A DNA stretch of 57,026 nt from Streptomyces sp. HD (GCF_028369295.1 NZ_JAQMYP010000063.1:1-57026); one strand, 5' to 3'; counted from the stretch's first letter, positions 40,412-49,821 are shown. The notes: a model not told the origin generated them from the sequence alone. Made by a program: numbers and translations.

Positions 40412-42948
40412 CTCGGGTTGGTGTCGATGGTGACGACGCGCTCCGCCGCCGACTTGCCGCGCAGCGCCTTGCGCAGGGCGGAGGCGACGTCCTCGGGCAG
40501 GACGTCACGCTTGCCGCTGGCGCCGTTGACCTGCACACCGTCGAAGGTGGCGCCGTACGCCTCCTTGAGCGCCTTGAGGTCGTACGTGTCCACGAGCTTG
40601 CCGTCGACGGCCTTGACGCCGAGGATCTTCGGCAGGGACAGGGCGCCGAACGGGATGCTGTGCGCGGCGTCCGTCTGCACCGTGACCTTGTTGGCCATCG
40701 CCGGCTGGGCGAACTCCTTCATGAACCGGTCGACCTCGGCGTTCGTCACCGTCGGCTGCCGGGTGGTCGTCGCGACCTTCACCGGGGTGGACGTACCCGA
40801 CTCGACCTGGGTGCGGTACGCCTCCTCGACCGCGGTGGTCGACCCGGCGACGTCGATGCCCTTGCCGGCCTTGCCGTACACGGCGACCGCCTTGCCGGAC
40901 TTGAAGGAGACCGTGCCCTCGGTCACCGAGCCGGAGCCGCCGGAGGCCTCCTCCAGGGCGGCGTGCAGCTTCTCCTCGTCGGTGGGCATGACCGGGTCGA
41001 CGACACGGTGGTTGCCGAAGAGCGAGCCGATGACGGAGACCGGGTTGTAGTCGCTGGTCGCGGCCTTGCTGACGGTCTGCTGCATGTCGAACTGGAGCCC
41101 GGCCTGGTCCGGTGCCAGCGTGACGGTCTTGCCGTCCACCGACAGCTTCAGCGGCTTGCTGACCTGCTTGTCGAAGGCGTCGTTGAGCTTCTTGACCGCT
41201 TCGTCCCGGGTGCCGCCGCCGATGTCGACGCCGAGCACGGTGGTGCCCTTGGGCACGTCGGAGTGGGCCATCAGCAGGCCGGCGCCGTAGACGCCACCGG
41301 CGAGGACGATCACTCCGCCGCCGACCAGCGCCAGCTTGTTGCGGCCCTTCTTCTTGGGCGCGCGGGCGGCCGGGGCGTCCGAGGTGTCCGGTTCGGGCAG
41401 CTTCGGGGGCGTGTGCGGCACCGGTCCGTCGGTGGCACCCGGGCCGAAGGGGCCGTTCTGGGCGCCGGGCGGGACGACGGGGATGCCGCTGGTGACGGTG
41501 TGGCCGGAGACGTTGTCGGCGACGCCGCCGTAGTGCGGGGTGCCCGGCTCGGGGGCCGGCTTCTGCGGGGTGAGGATGGCGGTGTCGTCGCTCATGCCTC
41601 CGCCGGGGCCGCGGCCCGCGGCGTGCGGGGAGGCGCCGGGGCCTGCCGGTCCTGCGGGGCCGCCGGGGCCCGCCGAGATGCCGGAGGCGCCCAGGCCACC
41701 CGGGCCTGCGGGTCCGGGAGGACCACCCGGGCCGACGGGACCTGCGGGGCCGCCGGGACCGCCCAGGCCGCTGCCCGGACCGCCGGGCCGGCTGCTCGGG
41801 CCCGCGGAGATACCGGAACCAGGACCGCTCGGCCCGCCCGGACCGGCGGAGATACCGGAACCGCCCGGACCGCCCGGACGACCGGGGGCACCGGAGCCGC
41901 CGGGGCCACCAGGCCCACCGAGTCCGCCCGGCCCGCCACCGGGGACCGGCGGCATCGACGGGCCGTCGCCGGTGACCGGACCGGCCGTCGGGCCCGCGGG
42001 GCCCTGCGGGCCGCCCTGGCCGCCGAAGTCGCCCGGGCCGCCGAAGTCACCGAAGTCACCGGAGCCGTCGAAGCCGTTCGGGGCGTTGAAGTCGGCGGAG
42101 GGGTCGAAGTCCGGGGCGCCGTAGCCGTTCGGGCCGCCCTGGCCGTTCGGGCCGCCGTTGCCGTTCTCCGAGAAGTACGGCAGGTCGTCGCGGCGTGCCT
42201 CGCCGCCGGGGCGGGAACCGTTGCCGTTGCCCATGCCGCTCGCGGCCAGTGCCTCGGTCACGTCGAAGGAACCGGTGCCGCCGCCGTGCCCGGGAGCCAC
42301 GGGGCCGCCGGTCGCGCCGGGGAGTCCCGCGCCCTTCGTGCCGCCGGAGCGTGATCCGCCCGGCGCGCCCATGGAGCCGACGACACCGCCGGGCCGTCCC
42401 GCACCGGGACGCGCACCGCCGGGCGCACCGGCACCGGCACCCGGACCGGCGGGCGGGGCGCCCGCGCCCGGGCCGCCGGGACCGCTCGGACCGGGGCCCG
42501 AACCGCCGGGCATACCGGCCCCGTTGGTGGCCGCTCCGCCCTGACCGCCCTTGGGCCCCGATGACTTGCGGGGCGCGAACCAGTCGCTCGTCTTCTCCTC
42601 CGTCTGCGCCCCGGGCTCGGCCGGGGGCTCGGCGGTGCCCATGGACGTGGACGTGGGAGCGGACGGCGCCGGCGGCTCGGTGTCCGCGCTGCCGCCGGAG
42701 GACTCGGCCTCGGCGACGGGCTTGCGCACGACGACCGGCGGAATGGGCCGCGATCCGGGGATGTTGATCCGGATCCGGGTCGTCAGCGTGGTCTCGGTCT
42801 TGCGTTCCTCCGGCTGTGAGGCCGAACGGCCCGCGTCCGCACCACCGTCGGAAGCCATGGGGGTCCCGTACGGCGGCGTGCCCGAGGGGTATGCGGCTCC
42901 GCCGTGCCCGTTGGGCCCGGAGGACGGAGTGTCAGTTTCACGACTCAA
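40408..42948 (-). CDS. VanW-like/peptidoglycan-binding membrane protein with collagen-like region
   Basis: An 846-residue type II membrane protein. The cytoplasmic N-terminus (about 540 residues) is Pro/Gly-rich: residues ~140-470 are dominated by Gly-Pro-x collagen-like triplets (GPGGPGAG, GGPGGPGGSG). A transmembrane helix follows (KLALVGGGVIVLAGGVYGAG). The extracytoplasmic part has two repeats of the PG_binding_4/VanW-associated type (VPKGTTVLGVDIGGGTRDEAVKKLNDAF, LAPDQAGLQFD) and ends without the VanW core. The start is TTG at 42948, with GGAG 8 bases upstream. The function may be cell-wall binding; its native stop may come from an insertion target. Confidence 0.85.
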   Translation of the reverse strand: MSRETDTPSSGPNGHGGAAYPSGTPPYGTPMASDGGADAGRSASQPEERKTETTLTTRIRINIPGSRPIPPVVVRKPVAEAESSGGSADTEPPAPSAPTSTSMGTAEPPAEPGAQTEEKTSDWFAPRKSSGPKGGQGGAATNGAGMPGGSGPGPSGPGGPGAGAPPAGPGAGAGAPGGARPGAGRPGGVVGSMGAPGGSRSGGTKGAGLPGATGGPVAPGHGGGTGSFDVTEALAASGMGNGNGSRPGGEARRDDLPYFSENGNGGPNGQGGPNGYGAPDFDPSADFNAPNGFDGSGDFGDFGGPGDFGGQGGPQGPAGPTAGPVTGDGPSMPPVPGGGPGGLGGPGGPGGSGAPGRPGGPGGSGISAGPGGPSGPGSGISAGPSSRPGGPGSGLGGPGGPAGPVGPGGPPGPAGPGGLGASGISAGPGGPAGPAGPGASPHAAGRGPGGGMSDDTAILTPQKPAPEPGTPHYGGVADNVSGHTVTSGIPVVPPGAQNGPFGPGATDGPVPHTPPKLPEPDTSDAPAARAPKKKGRNKLALVGGGVIVLAGGVYGAGLLMAHSDVPKGTTVLGVDIGGGTRDEAVKKLNDAFDKQVSKPLKLSVDGKTVTLAPDQAGLQFDMQQTVSKAATSDYNPVSVIGSLFGNHRVVDPVMPTDEEKLHAALEEASGGSGSVTEGTVSFKSGKAVAVYGKAGKGIDVAGSTTAVEEAYRTQVESGTSTPVKVATTTRQPTVTNAEVDRFMKEFAQPAMANKVTVQTDAAHSIPFGALSLPKILGVKAVDGKLVDTYDLKALKEAYGATFDGVQVNGASGKRDVLPEDVASALRKALRGKSAAERVVTIDTNPS

Positions 42949-43108
42949 GGCAGGTTCTCCCGGTTGGCTCCACCGCCCGATTCGACCTCATTGCTGCGGG
43001 CGGCTCGGCGGCGCGCACCACCATACTGGCCACGTCTGGCCCGCATCCCACGACCGCCTGGGAAACCCACACGGGACTCGCACGAGTACGTCGTGGAGAA
43101 GTGGTACG
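42949..43108. other. short intergenic region
   Basis: 160 bases separating the VanW-like gene from the upstream DUF6113-like gene on the same strand; no ORF, and no strong promoter was found. Confidence 0.5.
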
Positions 43109-43510
43109 TCACTTGGCAAGTCGGACGCCGTCGCCGTTCGGTTGCCGCACCGGGGCGAGGGTGGCGCAGATCACAGCCACAGCCATGCCGCCGAGCAGGA
43201 AGAGATAGGAAGCGGCCCCTGTGCCGAAGACGAAGTCGCCCTCCGGACGGCTGGCGGTGAGCAGGATGACGGCGATCATCCAGCCGCCGGCGGGTGCGAC
43301 GGCCCCGGCCCGGCTGCCCGTCGCCCGGGCGCCGCCGAGACAGACCCCGGCCTCGCCCGCGAGGGCGAGCAGCAGGCCGCCCGGGAACCACGCGGGCTGC
43401 ACCAGCGCCCCGGCCATCCCGACGACGGCGCCGAGCACGAAGAGCCCGATGCAGGCGAGGACCCGTGGGCCGGAGGGCCGCTTCAGCGGCTGGGCGAGCA
43501 TCGAGCTCAT
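43109..43510 (-). CDS. DUF6113-like small membrane protein
   Basis: A 133-residue integral membrane protein with four hydrophobic helices (VLACIGLFVLGAVVGMAGALV, FPGGLLLALAGEAGVCLGG, GGWMIAVILLTA, SYLFLLGGMAVAVICATLA). From memory this resembles the DUF6113 proteins encoded beside mshB in Streptomyces. The ATG at 43510 overlaps the mshB stop codon as ATGA, indicating co-translation. It could be a small transporter or a membrane adaptor; no function is established. Confidence 0.8.
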   Translation of the reverse strand: MSSMLAQPLKRPSGPRVLACIGLFVLGAVVGMAGALVQPAWFPGGLLLALAGEAGVCLGGARATGSRAGAVAPAGGWMIAVILLTASRPEGDFVFGTGAASYLFLLGGMAVAVICATLAPVRQPNGDGVRLAK

Positions 43511-44370
43511 GACGCCCCCTCGATCCCGGCGAACAGATCGGCCTCTGTCCCCGCCCCGCGCTCCCCGCGCACCAACTCGTAGTACTCGGTGGTGAAGAGG
43601 GGTTGTGCGAGTTCGTTGGAGAGTGCGAAGTACCGTCCGCCGGGCGCGACCTCGATCTGCGTGGCGTGCGCGCGCATCGCGGCGGCCTTGGCGGCGGCAT
43701 GGGCGGTGCCGTCGATCACGGTGGTGATGCGCTCGTCGGCGACCACGCCCGGTACGTCGTCGACGGAGGCGGGCTTGCCGAAGGGCAGTCCGGGCAGATC
43801 GGCCTGAAGCCGGGCGAAGGCCTCGTCGGCGACGGTGCGCGGGACACGGTTCCAGTAGATCCTGGGGATCCGCCAGCCGGCCTCGTCGGCCAGCTCGGCC
43901 GCGCGCGTGGCGATGCGGTGGGCCTGGATGTGGTCGGGGTGGCCGTATCCGCCGTCGGGGTCATAGGTGACGAGGACCTGGGGGCGTACCTCCAGGATCA
44001 CCTCGACGAGCGCCCGGGCCGCGTCGTCGACGTCCGCCTGCCAGAGGCTGGCCGGGTCGTCGTTGTCGGCGAGGCCCATCATCCCCGAGTCCTCGTAGCG
44101 GCCCTGTGCGCCCAGGAGACGGAAGTCCTCGACGCCGAGCTCGCGCATCGCGGCGGTGAGCTCGGCCAGGCGGTGTTCGCCGAGGTCGGTGCCGGTCAGG
44201 TACTGAAGCTCGGGGGGAATGACCTCGCCGTGCTCACCGAGGGTGCAGGTGACCAGGGTCACATGGGCACCCTCGGCCGCGTACTTGGCCATGGTCGCGC
44301 CGTTGTTGATCGACTCGTCGTCCGGGTGCGCGTGCACCAGGAGCAGACGTCGGGCGGGCAGGTCCGTCAT
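43507..44370 (-). CDS. mshB: mycothiol biosynthesis deacetylase MshB
   Basis: A 287-residue zinc-dependent deacetylase that removes the acetyl group from GlcNAc-inositol in mycothiol synthesis, the major thiol of actinobacteria. The zinc motif HAHPDDES (His13, Asp16) and the second His in GGYGHPDHIQAH are clear; the catalytic Asp is in HPDDE. Full length for the family. I choose the ATG at 44370; a GTG at 44379 is three codons upstream. Two-gene operon with the DUF6113-like membrane gene. Confidence 0.93.
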   Translation of the reverse strand: MTDLPARRLLLVHAHPDDESINNGATMAKYAAEGAHVTLVTCTLGEHGEVIPPELQYLTGTDLGEHRLAELTAAMRELGVEDFRLLGAQGRYEDSGMMGLADNDDPASLWQADVDDAARALVEVILEVRPQVLVTYDPDGGYGHPDHIQAHRIATRAAELADEAGWRIPRIYWNRVPRTVADEAFARLQADLPGLPFGKPASVDDVPGVVADERITTVIDGTAHAAAKAAAMRAHATQIEVAPGGRYFALSNELAQPLFTTEYYELVRGERGAGTEADLFAGIEGAS

Positions 44371-44400
44371 GGCCCCCACCCTACGAGGAGACGGCGCGGC

Positions 44401-44595
44401 TCAGAACTTGATGCTGCCGATCATGCCCGCGATGTTCGTCGTCAGCTCACTGATGGTGGGAGCGACGGTCGAGGACGCCAGGTAGAACCCGAGCAGCATG
44501 CAGACGACCGCATGAGCCGCCTTCAGTCCTGACTTCTTGATCAGCAGGAAGACGATGATCGCCAGCAGCACAACCGCCGAAATCGAGAGTGCCAC
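44401..44595 (-). CDS. 64-residue small membrane protein
   Basis: A short protein with two transmembrane segments (ALSISAVVLLAIIVFLLIKKSG and AAHAVVCMLLGFYLASSTV) and a short C-terminal tail. The very strong RBS GGAGGTGA lies 6 bases before the GTG at 44595. It is 30 bases upstream of mshB on the same strand and may share its transcript. No family is recognised; the coding support is its RBS, strict frame and typical codons. Confidence 0.78.
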   Translation of the reverse strand: MALSISAVVLLAIIVFLLIKKSGLKAAHAVVCMLLGFYLASSTVAPTISELTTNIAGMIGSIKF

Positions 44596-44772
44596 GGCGG
44601 CTCACCTCCAAGAATCCCAAGCGCGGGGGGAACGGACTATGGGGGCAGATAAATCCATGCAACAGCCAGCAGGTTCATACCCACTATGCGGTTGTGATCA
44701 TAACTATCCGTACGTGCGCATCGATCGGCGCACAGCCGCACAAGGGGGCGCACTGGCCAATATGGTCGGGGC

Positions 44773-46890
44773 ATGACGACCGAGCCTGTCTCCTTCCCAC
44801 GCCGGCACGCCCGCACCCAGAGGTTCACTCTCGGCGCGCCGCGCGCGTTCACGGTGGCGCCCGACGGCAGCCGTGTCGTGTTCCTGCGCTCGTCCTCCGG
44901 TACGGACCCGGCGAATTCGCTCTGGGTGCTCGACACGGCGGACGGCGGGGAGCGCGTGGCGGCCGACCCGCGCACCCTGCTGGGCGGCGCCTCGGAAGAC
45001 CTCCCGCCCGAGGAGCGGGCCCGGCGCGAGCGCATCCGCGAGGCCGGGGCCGGCATCGTCGCCCACGCCACCGACAACGCCGTCGAGTTGGCGTCTTTTG
45101 CCTTGTCAGGGCGGCTCTTCACGGCGGAGCTACGGGCCGGGACGGCACGTGAACTCCCGGTCCCGGGGCCGGTGATCGACCCGCGTCCGTCCCCCGACGG
45201 GCGGCACATCGCGTACGTCGCACAGGGCGCCCTGCGGGTGGTGGGCGCCGAGGGCGAGGGGGACCGTGCGCTCGCCGGGCCGGAGTCGGACGGTGTCACC
45301 TATGGGTTGGCCGAGTTCGTGGCGGCCGAGGAGATGGGGCGCTATCGGGGCTTTTGGTGGGGCCCGGAGTCGGACCGGTTGCTCGTGGCGCGCGCGGACG
45401 ACACGCCGGTGCGCCGGTGGTGGATCTCCGATCCGGCGCGTCCGGAGGCCGAGCCGCAGCGCGTGGCGTATCCGGCGGCGGGGACCGGGAACGCGGAGGT
45501 GCGGCTGTTCGTGATCGGCCTGGACGGGGTCCGCACCGAGGTCGCGTGGGACCGCTCCAGGTACCCCTATCTGGCACGAGTGCACTGGTCAGCGGCGGGT
45601 GCGCCACTGCTGCTCGTCCAGGCGCGGGATCAACGCAGCCAGTTGTTCCTGGCCGTGGACCCGGCGACGGGGGCGACGCGGATGGTGCACGCCGACGAAG
45701 ATCCACAATGGCTGGAACTGTTCGTCGGTGTCCCCTGCTGGAGCCCCTCCGGGCAGCTGGTGCGCATCGCGGACGAGGGTGGGGCGCGGGTACTGGCGGT
45801 GGGTGAACGCCCGCTGACCGGACCGCAGTTGCATGTGCGCACGGTGCTGGACGTCTCCGACGACGACGTACTGGTCTCGGCGTCGGCGGGTGAGGCCGCG
45901 GCCGAGCCCGAGATCGGCGAAGTGCATGTGTACCGGGTGAACGAGCTCGGCGTGGAGCGCGTGTCGCAGAAGCCCGGTGTGCACTCGGCGGTCCGCGCCG
46001 GGGGTGTGACGGTGCTCGTGTCCTACGCACTCGACCGGCCCGGGGCCGAGGTCCAGGTCCTGCGCGACGGAAAGCTGATGGCGACCGTCCATTCCCATGC
46101 CGAAGATCCCGGTCCGGCCCCGCGCGTGACTCTCACCGAGGGGGGCGCACGCCGCATCCCGTGCGCTGTGCTTATGCCTCGGGACTACGCCGGTGACACC
46201 CCGCTGCCGGTTTTGCTGGATCCCTACGGGGGACCGCACGGCGCCCGGGTGGTCGCCGCGCACAACGCCCACCTCACCTCGCAGTGGTTCGCCGACCAGG
46301 GGTTCGCGGTGGTCGTCGCGGACGGGCGCGGTACGCCGGGCCGCTCCCCCGCCTGGGAGAAGGCCGTCCACGGGGACTTCACCGTCTCCCTCGACGACCA
46401 GATCGACGCGCTCCAGGACCTCGCGAAGTCCCACCCCCTGGATCTCTCCAGGGTGGCCATCCGCGGCTGGTCGTACGGGGGGTGGCTGGCCGGGCTCGCG
46501 GTGCTGCGCCGACCGGACGTCTTCCGCGCGGGCATCGCGGGCGCACCGGTGGCCGACTGGCGGCTGTACGACACGCACTACACGGAGCGGTACCTGGGCG
46601 ACCCCGCCGAGCGGCCGGAGTCGTACGCGAAGAGCTCCCTCGTCACCGACGACGGGCTCTCCTCCCCCGCCGAGCCGCACCGGCCGCTGATGATCGTGCA
46701 CGGCCTGGCCGACGACAACGTGGTGGTCGCCCACGCCCTGCGCCTGTCCTCCGCCCTGCTCGCCGCCGGCCGCCCGCACGAGGTGCTGCCGCTGTCCGGG
46801 GTGACCCATATGACCCCGCAGGAGCAGGTCGCGGAGAATCTGCTGCTGCTCCAGGTGGACTTCCTGAAGCGGTCACTGGGGCCGAACTGA
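44773..46890 (+). CDS. S9-family prolyl oligopeptidase (DPP IV-like)
   Basis: A 705-residue serine peptidase. The N-terminal ~420 residues form an eight-bladed-type beta-propeller with repeated short beta strands, containing the EEMGRYRGFWWGPESD segment like the DPP IV glutamate motif. The C-terminal alpha/beta hydrolase has the nucleophile Ser in IRGWSYGGWLA, Asp in HGLADDNVVVAH and His in GVTHMTPQE. No signal peptide is visible, so it is probably cytoplasmic. Expected activity is release of Xaa-Pro dipeptides from peptides. ATG at 44773; RBS weak. It is divergent from the 64-residue gene. Confidence 0.92.
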   Translation: MTTEPVSFPRRHARTQRFTLGAPRAFTVAPDGSRVVFLRSSSGTDPANSLWVLDTADGGERVAADPRTLLGGASEDLPPEERARRERIREAGAGIVAHATDNAVELASFALSGRLFTAELRAGTARELPVPGPVIDPRPSPDGRHIAYVAQGALRVVGAEGEGDRALAGPESDGVTYGLAEFVAAEEMGRYRGFWWGPESDRLLVARADDTPVRRWWISDPARPEAEPQRVAYPAAGTGNAEVRLFVIGLDGVRTEVAWDRSRYPYLARVHWSAAGAPLLLVQARDQRSQLFLAVDPATGATRMVHADEDPQWLELFVGVPCWSPSGQLVRIADEGGARVLAVGERPLTGPQLHVRTVLDVSDDDVLVSASAGEAAAEPEIGEVHVYRVNELGVERVSQKPGVHSAVRAGGVTVLVSYALDRPGAEVQVLRDGKLMATVHSHAEDPGPAPRVTLTEGGARRIPCAVLMPRDYAGDTPLPVLLDPYGGPHGARVVAAHNAHLTSQWFADQGFAVVVADGRGTPGRSPAWEKAVHGDFTVSLDDQIDALQDLAKSHPLDLSRVAIRGWSYGGWLAGLAVLRRPDVFRAGIAGAPVADWRLYDTHYTERYLGDPAERPESYAKSSLVTDDGLSSPAEPHRPLMIVHGLADDNVVVAHALRLSSALLAAGRPHEVLPLSGVTHMTPQEQVAENLLLLQVDFLKRSLGPN

Positions 46891-46906
46891 ACTGGCGGCA
46901 CGGCCG

Positions 46907-46943
46907 ACCGCGCCGTCGCCAGGGCATCCGGCGACGGCGCGGT
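46907..46943. terminator. hairpin terminator between convergent genes
   Basis: ACCGCGCCGTCGCC (46907-46920), a 9-base loop and GGCGACGGCGCGGT (46930-46943), a perfect 14-bp stem followed by AT-rich sequence, 17 bases after the S9 peptidase stop. Confidence 0.85.
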
Positions 46944-46969
46944 GAAGGTGAATCCTTTTGCGGAGGAGG

Positions 46970-47545
46970 TCAGTTGCAGGTGCCGACCGAGGAGACGTTG
47001 TCGATGACGACCCGGCCGCCCTTCTTCATGTACGAGTACACCTCGCCGCAGTAGCCCTTCTTCTGGCGGACGGGGCCGGCGTAGGTGCTGAACGTGCCGA
47101 AGTCCTCGTCGTGCGGGGTGTCGGTGTAGTTGTCCTTCAGCCGGATGCCCATGTACTGGGCGGAGCCGGTCTCGTTGTGCAGGACGCCGCAGGTCGGCTT
47201 GTCGTAGATGCGGGGACCGGTGGTGGAGCCGTCGGTGTACACGTAGACGGTCGCGTACCGGGTGCTGTCGTTCGGCAGCCGCTTCGCCGTCAGGATCTGG
47301 GTGTAACCCGCGCCGCACACCGTCGCGGCACGGGCGGCGGCCTTCGGGTTGGCGGACACGATGGAGCGGGCGGTCTTGGACGCCTGCGAGGCGAAGGTGA
47401 GGTCGTGGGCCTGGACGACGGCCGCGGCGGGCGCGACGGCCGACGTCGTGTCGGCGGCGGCGACCGCCTGGCCCGGCACTGAGGTGCCGATCAGCGCCAG
47501 AGCGGAAACGGCCAGGACAGAGCGGAACGCGTTCTTTGCGCGCAT
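46970..47545 (-). CDS. SapA-like secreted protein
   Basis: A 191-residue secreted protein with a signal peptide (AFRSVLAVSALALIGTSVPGQAVA, cleavage near AVA-A) and a small Cys-rich beta domain (CGAGYTQILTAKRLP, YATVYVYTD, CGVLHNETGSAQ, DFGTFSTYAGPV, CGEVYSYM, and a final Cys). The spacing and the CGAGY and YAGPV blocks resemble Streptomyces spore-associated protein SapA, though shorter families exist. Four to five Cys could form disulfides. I use the ATG at 47545, with GGGGGA about 9 bases upstream. It is convergent with the S9 peptidase gene. Confidence 0.8.
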   Translation of the reverse strand: MRAKNAFRSVLAVSALALIGTSVPGQAVAAADTTSAVAPAAAVVQAHDLTFASQASKTARSIVSANPKAAARAATVCGAGYTQILTAKRLPNDSTRYATVYVYTDGSTTGPRIYDKPTCGVLHNETGSAQYMGIRLKDNYTDTPHDEDFGTFSTYAGPVRQKKGYCGEVYSYMKKGGRVVIDNVSSVGTCN

Positions 47546-47849
47546 GCGAAAAATCCCCCATGTAGGTAAATGCACAGGGGGTGACGTGGTCAACTATCAG
47601 GCCCCCCGCCAGTCACAGGAGAACCTAACAGCTCTCACATCGAACAGAAAGCGTGTTTGTGTTCACACACAGTGGGCGCGGTGACTTCACATGATGTCCA
47701 CACGGCAACGAGCCGGGGTGACATGGCGCACCCCGGCTCGTTCACGGCACCCGCACGGCCGTACGTTGTTCAGCCTGACGCGTCCGTATATCGGTGTCGG
47801 GTCGACCGAGTTGCCTGCGTGTTAACGCAGTTGATGTCTGTTTGTGCGG
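47546..47849. other. 304-base intergenic region
   Basis: No ORF is supported. It contains the strong hairpin at 47707-47742 and the region upstream of the SapA-like gene (near 47546-47700), which is moderately AT-rich and includes a TGTGTTCACA inverted repeat at about 47656-47670. Confidence 0.6.
47707..47742 (-). terminator. hairpin terminator of the peptide importer operon
   Basis: AACGAGCCGGGGTG (47707-47720), loop ACATGGCG, and CACCCCGGCTCGTT (47729-47742): a perfect 14-bp stem downstream of the last gene of the operon. Confidence 0.88.
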
Positions 47850-48845
47850 CTATGCGGCCACCTCCGCGAAGTGGCAGGCCGACTGGTGTCCCGCTGCCGA
47901 GCCGACCGGGAGGTGCGCCGGCTCCTCCAGTTCGCAGCGCTCCTGGGCCTTCCAGCAGCGGGTGCGGAAGCGGCAGCCGGAGGGGATGCTCGTCGGGGAC
48001 GGCACGTCGCCGCTGAGGATGAGGCGCTTGCGGTGCTCGCGGGCCTCGGGGTCCGGCACGGGGACCGCGGAGAGCAGAGCCTGGGTGTAGGGGTGCGTGG
48101 GACGGTCGTAGATCTCGGTGTCCCCGCCGATCTCCACGATCCGTCCGAGGTACATCACGCCGACCCGGTCGGAGATGTGCCGGACGATCGACAGGTCGTG
48201 GGCGATGAAGACGTAGGACAGGTCGAACTCGTTCTGCAGGCGCTCCATCAGGTTGATGACCTGTGCCTGGACCGACACGTCCAGCGCGGAGACCGGCTCG
48301 TCGGCGACGATGACCTCCGGGCGCAGGGCCAAGCCCCTGGCGATGCCGATGCGCTGGCGCTGGCCGCCGGAGAACTGGTGCGGGTAGCGGTTGATGTACT
48401 CCGGGTTGAGACCGACGACGTCCAGGAGCTCCTGCACCTTGCGGCGCCGGTCCCCCTTCGGAGCCACCTCGGGGTGGATCTCGTACGGCTCCCCGATGAT
48501 GTCGCCCACCGTCATACGCGGGTTGAGCGAGGTGTACGGATCCTGGAACACCATCTGGATGTTCCGGCGGACCGCCTTCAGCGCACGCCCGGACAGCTTG
48601 GTGATGTCCTCGCCCTTGTACTTGATCGAACCGGCCGTCGGGCGCTCCAGGTTGACCAGCAGTTTGGCGACCGTCGACTTGCCGCAGCCGGACTCGCCGA
48701 CGATGCCGAGGGTTTCGCCGCGGTGCAGGGTGAAGTCGACGCCGTCGACGGCCTTCACGGAGCCGACCTGTTTCCTGAACAGGATGCCCCGGGTGAGCGG
48801 GTAGTGCTTGACGAGCCCGCTGACCTGCAGAATCGCCTCAGCCAT
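47850..48845 (-). CDS. oligopeptide ABC transporter ATP-binding protein (OppF/DppF-type)
   Basis: A 331-residue ATPase subunit of an oligopeptide importer. Walker A GESGCGKSTV, signature FSGGQRQRIGIARGLAL, Walker B VIVADEPVSALD and the C-terminal oligopeptide/dipeptide domain with Cys-rich GCRFRTRCWKAQERC (Fe-S-like) are seen. It overlaps the preceding ATPase gene by 8 bases. Last gene of the operon. Together with the sibling ATPase it powers uptake. Confidence 0.93.
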   Translation of the reverse strand: MAEAILQVSGLVKHYPLTRGILFRKQVGSVKAVDGVDFTLHRGETLGIVGESGCGKSTVAKLLVNLERPTAGSIKYKGEDITKLSGRALKAVRRNIQMVFQDPYTSLNPRMTVGDIIGEPYEIHPEVAPKGDRRRKVQELLDVVGLNPEYINRYPHQFSGGQRQRIGIARGLALRPEVIVADEPVSALDVSVQAQVINLMERLQNEFDLSYVFIAHDLSIVRHISDRVGVMYLGRIVEIGGDTEIYDRPTHPYTQALLSAVPVPDPEAREHRKRLILSGDVPSPTSIPSGCRFRTRCWKAQERCELEEPAHLPVGSAAGHQSACHFAEVAA

Positions 48846-49812
48846 TCAGGCACTCCCTCCAGAAGTGGCAGGCGCTGCCCCGGACTTCGGAGACCTCGTA
48901 CAGCGCAGGCGCATCGGTGCGGCACAGGTCCCGGGCCATCGGGCAGCGGGGGTGGAAGGCGCAGCCCCGCGGGATGTCCATGAGGTTGGGTGGCAGGCCC
49001 TTGATGGCGTAGAGCTCCCGGCCCTTGTGGTCCAGGCGCGGGATGGAGTCCAGCAGGCCCCGGGTGTACGGGTGGGCGGGCGCCTTGTAGATGTCGTGGA
49101 CCGGGGCCGACTCGACGATCCGGCCCGCGTACATCACGGCGATCCGGTCGGCGACGTCCGCCACGACACCGAGGTCGTGGGTGATCAGGATGAGGCCCAT
49201 GTTGTACTCGCGCTGCAACTCCGCGAGCAGATCCATGACCTGGGCCTGGACGGTGACGTCGAGGGCGGTGGTGGGCTCGTCGGCGATGATGAGGGCCGGT
49301 TCGAGGGCGAGGGCCATCGCGATCATGATGCGCTGGCGCATACCGCCGGAGAACTGGTGGGGGTACTGCCCGACGCGTTCCTTGGCGGCCGGGATGCGCA
49401 CGCGGTCCATCAGCTCGACGGCCTTCGCGCGGGCGTCCTTCCGCGACATCCCCCGGTGCACGACGAACATCTCGCCGAGCTGGTCCCCGACGGTCAGTAC
49501 GGGATTGAGCGACGACAGCGCGTCCTGAAAGATCATCGCCATCTCGGCGCCACGGACCCTGCGCCGCTCGTCCTCCTTCAGCTTCAGCAGGTCCCGCCCC
49601 TGGAAGAGGACCTCACCGCCGGTGACCCGCCCCGGCGGCATGTCCAGAATCCCCATCACCGCCTGCGCGGTGACCGACTTCCCGGACCCGGACTCCCCCA
49701 GCACGGCGAGCGTCTCCCCGGCCGCCACGCCGTAACTGACGCCGTTGACCGCCTTGGCGACCCCGTCCCGGGTCCGGAACTCCACCTGCAGATCCCGCAC
49801 TTCGAGCAGCAT
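48838..49812 (-). CDS. oligopeptide ABC transporter ATP-binding protein (OppD/DppD-type)
   Basis: A 324-residue ATPase. Walker A GESGSGKSVT, signature FSGGMRQRIMIAMALAL and Walker B LIIADEPTTALD are intact, and the C-terminal domain carries a Cys motif (GCAFHPRCPMARDLC). It overlaps the OppF-type gene by 8 bases and follows the second permease gene by 9 bases. The pairing with a second, non-identical ATPase is the classical opp/dpp arrangement. Confidence 0.93.
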   Translation of the reverse strand: MLLEVRDLQVEFRTRDGVAKAVNGVSYGVAAGETLAVLGESGSGKSVTAQAVMGILDMPPGRVTGGEVLFQGRDLLKLKEDERRRVRGAEMAMIFQDALSSLNPVLTVGDQLGEMFVVHRGMSRKDARAKAVELMDRVRIPAAKERVGQYPHQFSGGMRQRIMIAMALALEPALIIADEPTTALDVTVQAQVMDLLAELQREYNMGLILITHDLGVVADVADRIAVMYAGRIVESAPVHDIYKAPAHPYTRGLLDSIPRLDHKGRELYAIKGLPPNLMDIPRGCAFHPRCPMARDLCRTDAPALYEVSEVRGSACHFWRECLNG

Positions 49813-49821
49813 GACGCCGGG

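Noticed and set aside
46970..47545. Calling the SapA-like protein a lipoprotein or bacteriocin
   Set aside because: There is no lipobox, and the Cys spacing fits a SapA-type fold better than known bacteriocins.
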